A stretch of DNA of 44,760 bases from an uncultured Clostridium sp. Its GTDB lineage: Bacteria; Bacillota; Clostridia; TANB77; CAG-508. Under the pieces are notes generated by a model. The model was not told the origin of the DNA. It did not search any database and saw nothing but the letters and a program-made list of their open reading frames with translations. A program made the position numbers and the translations under genes. This document shows, piece by piece, positions 9,201 through 18,400 of the stretch. Location of the stretch: positions 1 through 44,760 of the forward strand of contig USHX01000013.1 of NCBI GenBank assembly GCA_900554565.1, in the 5' to 3' direction. The first letter of the stretch is position 1; every line of letters starts with the position of its first letter.

Positions 9201-10142
9201 GATTCAACAACTCCAACAATGGGAATAGGAGTAGAATATGAGTCAACAACTACAGCATCAGCTGGTAACAGATATGTATACAAAATATCAAATGTAGACT
9301 TTGGAATAGTAGAAAGAGCAAGACAGGACTTATCACTTGCAAAATCAGTAAAATCATTCAAAGTAACACTTGCAAATGGTCAAGTAATAGCAGATGCAAA
9401 AATTGAAAATGGTAAACTAACAGGAGAAACAAAAAATGTAACATACATGAAACCAGGAAACAACGTAATACCAAAAAACGGAAGCATAAAACTAGAACTT
9501 GATAATGAATTAATCCAAGGTGCAACAGTAGAAGTAGAATATGAAATAAAAGCAACAAACAACAGTGAATTAGATTACTTATCAGAAAACTACTATAAAT
9601 ACGGAAAACAAGAAGGAAAAGTAATTACAATTTCAGCACCTGGCATAATAGACTACTTAGACAAAAACTGGGCATTTGATGCAGAACAAAATAAACAATG
9701 GACAGTAAAAACAATAAATGACATAAAAGAAATTGTATCAGAACAAGTATGGAACACAAACAAAAATGAAGAAAATACAATTGGAGACAAAACAATACTA
9801 TACACAGAAAGCTTAAAAGACAAACAAATAGAACCAACAAAATTAGAATCAGTAAGATTAACAGTATCTAAAAAACTAGCTAACACAGATGAAGTATCAT
9901 TAGATAATGAAGCGGAAATTACAAAAATAGAAAAAACAGGTGGTTCAAAAACAGTATCAACTCCAGGTAACTATGTACCAGGAACAGGAAAAACAGAAAC
10001 AGATGATTCAACAGCAGAAACTGTAATAGTAACACCAAGTACAGGTGCAAACTTAAATGTAATTTTACCAGTAGGAATTGGAATTATTGCATTAGTAGTA
10101 CTAGGAGCAGGTGTAGTAATAATTAAGAAAAAAGCATTATAG
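6243..10142 (+). CDS. Giant wall-anchored surface protein B1 (Cys-containing N-domain, SpaA and SdrD-B domains, TPSTG anchor)
   Basis: This is a 1299-residue protein with a signal peptide 1-29 (cleavage near TISQA). The N-terminal domain has C51 in MYCLEHNQ and a motif VANAIWNYG near 110. These resemble the thioester (TQXA-type) domain of Gram-positive adhesins, but the expected Gln before xAIW appears to be Ala. SpaA-like beta-sandwich starts near 303 (LGNLKVIKVNKDN). SdrD-B-like domains start near 413 (IYVKLSGYVWVD) and 844 (EMSGKVFLD). A linker domain begins with REQPDIALVKD near 605, and a conserved distal domain with RQDLSLAKSVKSF near 1027. The C-terminus VTPSTG (about 1263-1268), helix and IIKKKAL is a sortase sorting signal with LP changed to TP. 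AAAGGAGG precedes the ATG by a few bases. A1 and B1 are likely co-transcribed, with a terminator after B1. Paralogues: 15459-20183 and the second half of the 20548 gene. Confidence 0.85.
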   Translation: MNMKNILKTTISMVIAMVAVLGMTTISQAYSVGQELNIGYNDYIGNGNMYCLEHNQKLRARRQPYTVVSNVRIEGTKSTDHTGKTIDNGANAIFAYVLNQNNGNKKTQGYVANAIWNYGYTWMQTVGVNHAGLYSGFASNKKGSNVNLAPAYNYANSISAGQSAKDNTNKNNVKVVAYNKDGKQYMRIGPFNWTFSGTLTDISIYDQSGNSISEKLYSSFNGTTENWFNASGVKSGSDFYISIPANGTVTKITKVTGKARTEVKTVNMWFLKAKKSAYQNLMIIEPGSGNQNIDLSFDYNISILGNLKVIKVNKDNITVKLQGVGFYLQNKETGKYVKKASDGTISYVDSKDQATEFVTDKNGEFTVEKLIVGTYIAYETKNPNYGYEMIKNGVEKTIVVDKTAELQIPNKQIYVKLSGYVWVDKISGKQSLRNNLYKDNDYDSSDILLDGITVRLKDKSGNTIKEATTAKGGSYQFVDVSVDDLDNYHIEFEYDGLTYTNVIPHIDRDNGSKSAESTETRDAFNQNFAVVEGKTENTGITRDQNGNQKHELNYNIDKNEHTATLINNGQYKITANTNEAGYSIRAHFTYGQEEIKYINLGLYEREQPDIALVKDLQNVNVAINGYNHIYEYAQRTNNPSEYGGDGFNIGVKFGSKYSTTKPYSRAIYKADYEYVNENDKSKELQVYVTYKISMKNTSSNLKVVVNSIAEHYDSRYELVGAGTGLSKEGQITGNLQTGNTQNNGKYTKTIVNTGTRIENQQTESIYVQFKLNREAVLNILNDKANLDNVAEINSYSVYDENGKIYAGIDKNSNPGNVTPEDKQTYQDDTDSSPALKLEVADAREMSGKVFLDATSGELMTGKIRQGNGKYDDGEERIQDVKVTLKENTGSGKVYEATTNENGDYTISGFIPGDYTVIYTWGDKTYTVQNYKGTIYDSSRNQNDKEWYKKDVDNRLTDAIDNYETRQKIDEELKTQGYNTTTSIDKMDSTTPTMGIGVEYESTTTASAGNRYVYKISNVDFGIVERARQDLSLAKSVKSFKVTLANGQVIADAKIENGKLTGETKNVTYMKPGNNVIPKNGSIKLELDNELIQGATVEVEYEIKATNNSELDYLSENYYKYGKQEGKVITISAPGIIDYLDKNWAFDAEQNKQWTVKTINDIKEIVSEQVWNTNKNEENTIGDKTILYTESLKDKQIEPTKLESVRLTVSKKLANTDEVSLDNEAEITKIEKTGGSKTVSTPGNYVPGTGKTETDDSTAETVIVTPSTGANLNVILPVGIGIIALVVLGAGVVIIKKKAL

Positions 10143-10163
10143 TATTATAAATACTTAAAGCTA

Positions 10164-10198
10164 AAAGGAGAGGATTTATTATAAATCTTCTCTTTTTT
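10164..10198 (+). terminator. Intrinsic terminator after adhesin unit 1
   Basis: A hairpin of about 16 bp with G-U wobbles: AAAAGGAGAGGATTT pairs with AAATCTTCTCTTTTTT around the loop ATTAT. It ends in a T run and lies 22 bp after the B1 stop. Confidence 0.85.
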
Positions 10199-10306
10199 CT
10201 GTTTGTAGGAGAAACTTTAAAAACATTGATTAAGAAGAACAGTTAAAAACATACGCAAAATAGCTTTACAGCGATTTTTATAAAAAATTAGCATACAAAT
10301 GTTACA

Positions 10307-10333
10307 AAAATGTAAAATAAACTTAAAAAATCA
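10307..10333 (+). repeat. 27-bp block identical to 20359-20385
   Basis: AAAATGTAAAATAAAC followed by TTAAAAAATCA is identical in the upstream regions of units 2 and 3, about 85 bp before the conserved -35 regions. This indicates duplication of the promoter region or selection on it. Confidence 0.8.
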
Positions 10334-10387
10334 TGAAACAAAAACCGCAAAAACAGCTTCCCTAAAGGGAAAAAACCCGAAAAATGT

Positions 10388-10413
10388 AATATTTAGAAGA
10401 TATGCCAAATATT
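10388..10413. promoter_or_regulatory. Candidate operator: inverted repeat AATATTT-N11-CAAATATT upstream of A2
   Basis: Left arm AATATTT at 10388-10394, right arm CAAATATT at 10406-10413. Arm-to-arm distance is 18 bp, exactly as in the unit 3 copy at 20438-20463. It ends just before the -35 (10418), a position typical for a repressor or activator site. The binding protein is unknown. Confidence 0.5.
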
Positions 10414-10417
10414 GATA

Positions 10418-10446
10418 TTGCTTTTAAAAAGAAAACTTATTACTAT
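10418..10446 (+). promoter_or_regulatory. Putative promoter of adhesin unit 2
   Basis: TTGCTT at 10418-10423, a 17-bp spacer, and TACTAT at 10441-10446. The position relative to the conserved ATATTGATATTG word matches the unit 3 promoter. The leader then carries TTAGGAGG before the ATG at 10489. Confidence 0.6.
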
Positions 10447-10488
10447 ATATATTAAGGAAAAGTATCTAAAAACCTTAGGAGGCATAAA

Positions 10489-13400
10489 ATGAAGGGAAGA
10501 ATCGCAAAAATTTTAACCATCATAATGTTAATAATAACATTTGTGATGTCAGACTTTATCTTAATAGGCAGAGAAATAGCAATAGCAATGTATGAAGAGC
10601 TAGAATCTCAGGGAGTACGGAACAAACATCAAAAACATAGATTTTGATGTCTATTTTGCTGGAGATGGAGAAGCAAAACATGTAAAAGAAGCGAATTTAG
10701 AAGAAGAGCAAACAATAACACTAAGCATAAACGTAAAAGAAAAAGGTGTACTAAACGATGGCAAAATAAAAATAAACAATGCGAACTTCGAAATTGTAAA
10801 AGATAAAATTCAAAACTCATATGTAAAAGATGTAAATGTTGCTCAAAACGAAATAACACTAAACCAAATATCATATGGTAACAAAATAACGATAGAAATC
10901 CCGATAAAATTCAAGAAACAAGAAAATTTTGAAGATAATTACTTTGATAAAGAAAATGAAATAGCCTTAGAAGGAACTTATAAAGAAGATAGAGAACAAA
11001 AAGTTACAGGAACAATAAAAACAAAAATAATATGGCAAGCAGAAGCACAAATAAGTGAAAGCCAAGAAGTTCAAAAATATATAGATTTAGGAGAAAAAAT
11101 ACTACTACAACAAAATGTAACAACACAAATAGAAGCAAATAAATTACCAAGAGAAAACGAAAAAATTAATATAAATGTTCCAACACTAGATGAAACAGCA
11201 CCATCTAAAATAGATGTATTATTAAATGGAGAAAAAATTGCAGATGACAAAATAACATATAACCAAGAAGAAAAAACACTTGAAATAAGAAACGAAGAAA
11301 AAGAAACATGGTCAAATGCTCAAAACGAATACAAAATAATATACACATATGACAAAGAGAGTAATAACAAAACAATAGAATTTGGAAATAAAACAATAAC
11401 ATTAGACACTAAAATATCAACAAAATTATACACAAAAGATGTAGTTGAAAATCAAGACACAAAAGAAGTTGAAATTCAACCACAAGGAAGCATAATAAGT
11501 TTAAGCAAAGTAGCAACAAACAAAATATACAAAGGATATATGTATGCAAATGTTGGACAAACAGAATATGCAGAAAAAAATGAAATAGAAATATCAGATG
11601 TAGAAAATGCATCAACAATAGAATTAAATGATATTGAGCAAATACTAGAAAATGAACAAGGACAAATCGCAGAAATATCACAAAAAACATTATACAGAGG
11701 AATAACACTAAATAAGCAAGAACTAGAAAAAATATTACGGACAAAATGGAGTAATAACAGTAACAAATGCGGAAAATATTCAAGTAGCAACAATTTCTAG
11801 TACTCAAGAAGCAGATAAAAATGGAAATATTCAAATAGAATATGAAGAACCACAAAGACAAATAAAAATAGAAACAACAAAACCAGAAGCACAAGGAAAA
11901 ATATCAATAATAAATACAAAAGAAATAGAACAAAATGCAGGATTAAACAAAAATGCATTAAAACAAATTACAAAATTAAAAGCGAAAACACAAGTAAAAA
12001 CAAATGAATTTACAGATACAGCAGAATCTGTAATAGAATTACAAGACACAGTAACAGAAGCAAAAATAGAACTAAATAATAACAATCTATCAACATTAGA
12101 AACAAATCAAAACATACAAATGCTAGTAACATTAAAAAGCAATAATGCACAATATGACCTATACAAAAATGCAAAAGTAGAAATAGTAATGCCAAATAGC
12201 TTAAAAGTAAATGTAAAAAACATAACACAATTAAATATGCAAGACAAATTACAAATCACAAATCCAAGAACATATAAAAATGCAAATGGAGAGCAAATAA
12301 TAAGCTTAGAATTGGCAGGAGAACAAGTAGAATTTGCAAACAATATAAATGAAGGTGTTCAAATATCAATAACATCAGACATCGAAATAGAAAAATCAAC
12401 ACCAACAACAAAAGCAAATATAACAATGAACTATCAAAACGAAAACAGACCAAATGAAACATTTAGTACACAAGCAGACCTAAAATTGAACTCAAAATAT
12501 GGAGTTTTAATGGTAAACAAATTATCAAACTACAACAATAATGGAGAAACTTTAGAGAGTGTAGATGACAAAGTAAAAAAAGGAAAACTAGATGTAAATT
12601 CAGAATCAAAAGATGCAAAAGCAGAGGTTGCAGTTGTAAATAATTATGAAACAGACATTACAGACATTGCTTTAATTGGTAAAATATCAGGATTAAACGG
12701 AACAAAAATAAATAACGAAACAGTAAAATCAACTTTTGAAATGAACCTAAAACAAGCAATTAATGTAGATGGAAAAAGTGCAAAAGTTTATTATTCAGAA
12801 GATGAAAATTTATCTAAAGATAGTGATAAATGGACAGAAAATATTTCGGATTTGTCAAATGTAAAAACATTTAAAATAGTGCCAGAAGACAACAAAATCT
12901 CTACTGGAGAGACTTTAAAAGTTTCATATGATTTACAAATACCTGAAAACTTAGGAAATAATGAAAGTACATATACAAATTTGGCAGTAACATATAATTA
13001 CTTAGGAAATGCAGACACAACAAACTCAACAATAGATTTACAGACAGCAGAAGTACAAGAAGAACAAGGAGCAAATGTAGTTTCAGAAGAAAAAGACAAA
13101 ATGAAAGTTGAGTTAATAGGTAGAACTGCTGGAGATGTATTAACAGAAGGTCAAGAAGTATATGAAGGTCAAGGAATAAAATATCTTGTAAAAATAACAA
13201 ATAATACAGACCAAGAAATGAAAAATGTAAAAGTAAAAGCAGAACAAGCAAATGCAATTTTCTATACAGAAAAAGAATACAATGATGGTTGGGACTCAGC
13301 AGCTCCAACAGAAGAAGATGAAAATGCAGGTCAAAATGTAAAATATACAAGATATGAAGAAGATGAGAACTTAAAAGAAAGAAATTTAGAAATAGAGTCA

Positions 13401-15434
13401 ATAAAACCAGGGGAAAGTGTAACAAAAGAATATGACATGACTGTAAAAGAAATTGAAGGAGCAGGAACAACAACAGGTAAAATTACAATAACAGCAGATG
13501 ACCAAGAAACAAAAGAATACAATACATTAACAAACCCAATAAAACAAGCAGAATTAAAATTACAAATAGAAGATAAATATGAACTAGAGGAAAATCTAAA
13601 AACAGGTGGAACATATCCATTCTTCTTAAATGTAACAAATATCTCTGGAAAAGAACAAAAAAACATAACATTAAAATACAAAGTCCCAGAAGGATTCCAA
13701 TTTGATAGTGGATATTTATGGGAAGCACAAAATGATGAATATAGATTTGTAAGCTATGAAAATAATATTTTAACTATTGAAATACTAAAATTAGATGCAA
13801 ATCAAAAATTACAAATACGTTCAATGTTAAGTATAGACTCAATGGATACAAATGAAGATACAAAAGAATATGGATTTATATACAGTGCAACTGTGGGAGA
13901 AAACACATATTATTCAAACGAAAGAACAGAAACAGTTTATAATATGACATCAACAATAACAGCAAAACAAACAGGAAGTATACAAGGTGACAAAGTAAAA
14001 AATGGTGACAATTTAACATATACAATAGAAGTATCAAATGAAGGACCAAGATATCAAGAATTACAGCTAAATGATTTAGTTCCAACAGGTGCAGTTGTAA
14101 AAAAAGTAACAAAAGAAATTTATGAAGGAAATAAACTAATAGAACAAGAAAAAACAGAAGAAGAAAATAATAGTGTTTCATACTTATTACCATTACAAGC
14201 AGGACAAACAGCTAAAATATCAATTGAAACAGTTATAAATACAGATTATATTTTTGAAACAAAAATAACAAATAAAGTAAATATTATAGCAAAACTTCAA
14301 ACAGTAGAATGTAATGATGTTGAATATCAAGTAGAAGGTGCAAAGGATCCAGTAACACCAGATAATCCGGATAACCCAATTACACCAGATAATCCAGACA
14401 CACCAGAAACAGACAAAACTTATAAAATATCAGGAGTGGCATGGGTAGATAGCAATAAAAATGGATTAAGAGAAACATCAGAAGAATTATTAAAAGATAT
14501 TGAAGTAATGTTAATAGATGCAGGAACAGGTAAAATAGTAACAAATGAAGATGAAACAGATAAAGTAACAAAAACAGATTCAGAAGGAAAATATGAATTT
14601 TCAGAAGTTAAAAAAGGAACATACCTAGTTGCATTCCGCTATAACAATGTAACATACAGAGTAACTCAATATCAAACACAAGGAGCTAATGAAAATGCAA
14701 ACTCAGATGTTGTAAGCAAAAAAATAACTTTAAGTGGAAAAGAAGAAGAAATAGCGATAACAGGAAACTTAAAACTAGAAAATCAAGACTTAGTAAACAT
14801 AGATGCAGGATTTATAAAAAATGAAAAATTTGATTTAAGATTAGATAAATCAATAAATAAAGTAATTGTACAAAACAGCAAAGGTACAACAGTTCATCAA
14901 TATAGTAATACTCAATTTGCAAAAATTGAATTAGATGCAAAACAATTAGTAAACAGCACAGTAATAATAGAATACAACATTCAAGTTACAAACGAAGGCG
15001 AAATTGCTGGATATGTAAGTGATATAGTAGACTATAAACCAACAGATGTAACATTTAGTTCAGAAATGAATAAAAATTGGTATCAATCAACAGATGGACA
15101 ATTACATACAAAAGAATTAGCAAATCAAAGTATAAACCCTGGAGAAACAAAAAATGTAACATTAACATTAGTAAAAAGAATGACACAAGAAAATACAGGA
15201 ACAACAATAAATACAGCAGAAATTAGCCAAGCAAGTAATGCATTAGCTATAGTAGACAATGATTCAACACCAGCTAACAAAGTTCAAGGCGAAGATGATA
15301 TGAGTACAGCAGAATTACTAATATCAATTAAAACAGGTGGAGCAATGATGTATATAGCATTAATTACAATAATAATTGCAGTTGTAGGACTAGGCAGTTA
15401 TATAATTAAAAAAAGAGTATTAACAGAAGAATAG
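10489..15434 (+). CDS. Giant surface protein A2, full length only through two +1 frameshifts at CGG (sites 1 and 2)
   Basis: ATG 10489 follows TTAGGAGG. Three segments (43 + 373 + 1231 codons) join into a 1647-residue protein if the C at 10618 and the C at 11738 are skipped. Without shifting, translation stops at TGA 10645. The joined protein aligns in order with A1: signal peptide (MKGRIAKILTIIMLIITFVM), NIKNIDFDVYF, VPTLDETAPSKIDV against A1 VPQIDSKSPKIV-like sequence, and KIL-GQNGVITVTN against KILGENGTITITN. DUF11-like repeats follow, then a proline/Asn/Asp linker, an SdrD-B domain (ISGVAWVDSNKNGLRE), a C-terminal domain starting KFDLRLDKSINKV, and the tail LISIKTGGA with a membrane helix and KKRVLTEE. 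The intact domain order argues against decay; a pseudogene is the alternative. B2 starts 24 bp downstream with its own strong ribosome binding site. Confidence 0.75.
10618..10621 (+). other. CGG-A +1 frameshift site 1 (A2, after the signal peptide)
   Basis: The zero frame reads CAG GGA GTA CGG AAC and stops at TGA 10645-10647. Skipping the C gives GTA GGA ACA AAC ATC, which opens a 373-codon frame homologous to A1. CAGGGAG lies just upstream and could act as an internal Shine-Dalgarno-like stimulator as in prfB, but the other three sites lack this. Confidence 0.75.
11738..11741 (+). other. CGG-A +1 frameshift site 2 (A2, interior)
   Basis: The zero frame reads ATA TTA CGG ACA AAA TGG and stops at TAG 11798-11800. 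Skipping the C gives ATA TTA GGA CAA AAT GGA, i.e. KILGQNG. This aligns without gap with KILGENG in A1 and ILGEEG in the 20548 gene. It is the best-supported site because two paralogues in the same window show Gly at that position. Confidence 0.85.
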
Positions 15435-15458
15435 AAATATGAAAGAAAGGAGGTAACC

Positions 15459-18400
15459 ATGAAAAATAAAATAATAGGAATGATAGTTGCATTTATAGCA
15501 ATAATAGCAATGTTTGCAAATACTTCTAATGCAATGGAAATAAAAGATTTGCAAACTATTGCAGCAAATGATATTAACAGATTTTTAACAATGGATATAC
15601 CAACAGTTCTATCAGGGCATAATGGTGACAATGGTAATGTAAAATGGGCATGGTATTGTATGCATGAACAATCTAAAAGTGGAAATGGATATAATATGCA
15701 ATCAGCAATTGTAGACCTAGGAAGAAATGGACTAAACAGCATAGAAAGCAATAGTTCAACATATGGATATAGAAGTTATAGCACTGAAAATGGTGGTGGT
15801 GATTTAGCTGCGCAAATAGTTTATTTAGCTGCTAAATGCTATATGAACAGAGAGCCTTGGGCAGGAACTCAAAAATCACCATATAGACATGCCATGGTAT
15901 ACTATTCATCACAATATGCAAATAGTTTAAAAGCAAATGGACTATTTAATTCAGGACTAGATGCAGGGACAATGTCATATGGTGACCATATAAGTAAGTA
16001 TAATGCAGGAAAAATAACAGAAGCACAAAACTATGTAAATGCAACGAAAACTTATAGATTTTTAAATCAAAGTACTGCAAATACACAAACAATAATAGAT
16101 GATGGAGATTGGATGTTTGTAGGCCCATATAGAATACAAAAAGAGGGAGCAGATAGTGGTGGCTTAAGTAGCTGGATATCAAGTATTTCTGCAGTAGATG
16201 AAAATGGAGTTGGACATTCACCAGATGGCTGGGCAACAAATCCATCAGCAGGAAGTGTTAATGGAAATCTTGAATTACCAAATGGTTCATATTTCTACTT
16301 AGCATTTAGAAATAACAAACCAGAAACAGTTAAATCAGTATCAGTATCAAGAAAAGTGAAAGGTGGTTTAAGAGCAAGATTTGTATTTTGCAATAGTGAT
16401 GGTGGTCAAGATATAGGAATTTATGCTGGTGCAGTAAGTAATGAATCAGATGGAGGAACAATAATTCTTCCAGGAGTACCATATTCAAGTATAAGGATAA
16501 ATAAAAAAGATGAATTAACAGGTGCAAGCTTACCAGATGAAGTCCAATTTATTGCATATTTAAAAGGTTCAGGATATGTAAAAGGTACTAAAGAATATAC
16601 AAATGACAAAAAAGAAGCAAAAGTCTTTACAGGGAAAAATGGTGTTATAACAATAAATAACTTAAGTAAAACTGGAGAATACATAATATATGAAATAGGA
16701 AATAAGAATGCTGGATATCTAGAAGTAACTTTAGACAGAGAAAAAGAAGTAGGTACTGTGACAATAGAAAGAATAGGACAAGCAAAATCTATTGAAGTAA
16801 AAAATACACCAGTAGTAAACTTAAGATTATCAAAAATAGATATTGACAGTAAAAAAGCAATGACCAATGTAGGTTTTGTAATAAGATATGATTCAACAGG
16901 AGAATATGTAATAAACGGAGAATATGGTGAAGTTGCAACATTTACAAAAGATATAAAATCTGCAACAACATATAGAGCTGGTGACATAGTAAATCATATA
17001 TCAAAGTTAGGAAAATATTCTGTATTAGAAGTAATAAACACAAATTTTGGATATCAAGAAGTAAGTTATGATTCACCACTAAAAGTTGGAGAATACAATG
17101 TAGAAAAAATGGGAGTAGCATTAGGAACAGGAGAAGTAACAGTAACAGCTACAAACAAAAGAATCTACATCAAACTTTCTGGATATGCATGGGAAGACAC
17201 ATTACAAGGAAAACAAACATTGGGAGATAATCAATATAATGGAACAGGAGTAAATGATGCAAGCAAAGCAAAAAAAGAACAAGACAAAAGAATAGCAAAT
17301 GTAAAAGTAACATTAAGAAAAGCAAATGGAGAAATAATAGACACAAGAACAACAAAAACAATAACAAACACAAGTGGAAACAAAGAAGATGGAGCATATT
17401 TATTTGGAGACTACCAAAGAGACAAAAATGCTAAAAAAATCTTAATAGATGACCTAAACGGAGCATACATAGAATTCGAATATAACGGAATGTGCTATAA
17501 ATCAATAAGAGTAAATGCATCAGCAGCAAATGGAAATAAATCAACAGATGAAAAATCAAGAAATGCATTTAATGACAAATTCTCAACAATTGAGAACAAT
17601 GCAGCAATAAATTCAAAAGGAGAAAAAACCGACTTAAAATATGACTTTGCTGAAAATCAAAGTAAAATTAACTATGAAGGAAATTATCTATATGGATATG
17701 GAAACTCAAATGATGAAGCAACAAAAAGACCAACATATCCAATAGCGGGAGTTGCAGACAAATACAAAATAATAGCGAACACAAAAGATGCAAGTGGTTC
17801 TGAAAAATTATTATTAGGACAAACAACATATGAATTTGCAAACTTAAGAAAAAATAGTGTAGAGGAAATACCAAACATAAACTTAGGAGTTTCTGAAAGA
17901 GAACAACCAGACATGAAGATAGAAAATGATGTGGAAAACGTAGAACTTACAATAAATAATAAAACACATAGATACACATATGGAAGCAAAAAACTAAGTG
18001 ACTTCAATGTAAATCAAGATGACAGTACATACTTTAATGTAGGGGTATCTTTCAAAAATCAATTTACAGGAGTATACAAAAGAGCGGTATACCAAGCTGA
18101 TTACAATTACACAATAGATACCAATAAACCTTCTGACAGAAAACTACAAGTATACATGATATATAGAGTAGCAGTATACAATGAAAGTACAAATTTAAAA
18201 GAAAGATTAAATAGCATAATTCAATATTATGATAGCAGATATGAAATTGACTCTATAGGAACAGAATTAAATTCAACAACAGGAGCAATAGCAAATGGAA
18301 CATCTCTAAAAGGTATTACAACAGAAGAAACAAATGGATATAAAAAATCAATAATTGAGTATCCAATTGAAGTAGATGCACAAAAAGTTGAAAACATATA

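Larger units (their letters stand above)
10199..10488. other. Intergenic promoter module of adhesin unit 2 (paralogous to 20260-20547)
   Basis: No gene is visible. The region shares an ordered set of blocks with the region upstream of unit 3: a word near ACGCAA (10253), a 27-bp identical block at 10307-10333, a TCCCTARAG-type block near 10361, the inverted repeat at 10388-10413 and an ATATTGATATTG word just before the -35. It was duplicated together with the adhesin genes. Confidence 0.65.

Noticed and set aside
10610..10621. prfB-like programmed frameshift driven by an internal Shine-Dalgarno
   Set aside because: Only site 1 has an AGGGAG word upstream. The other three lack it, so it is not the common mechanism.
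11540..11800. Separate 86-residue gene inside A2
   Set aside because: It is the middle segment of A2 before frameshift site 2, without its own ribosome binding site.
10489..15434. A2 as a simple pseudogene or assembly-error gene
   Set aside because: Both breaks share the CGG-A signature with two unrelated genes and all downstream domains are intact. I keep pseudogene only as an alternative.
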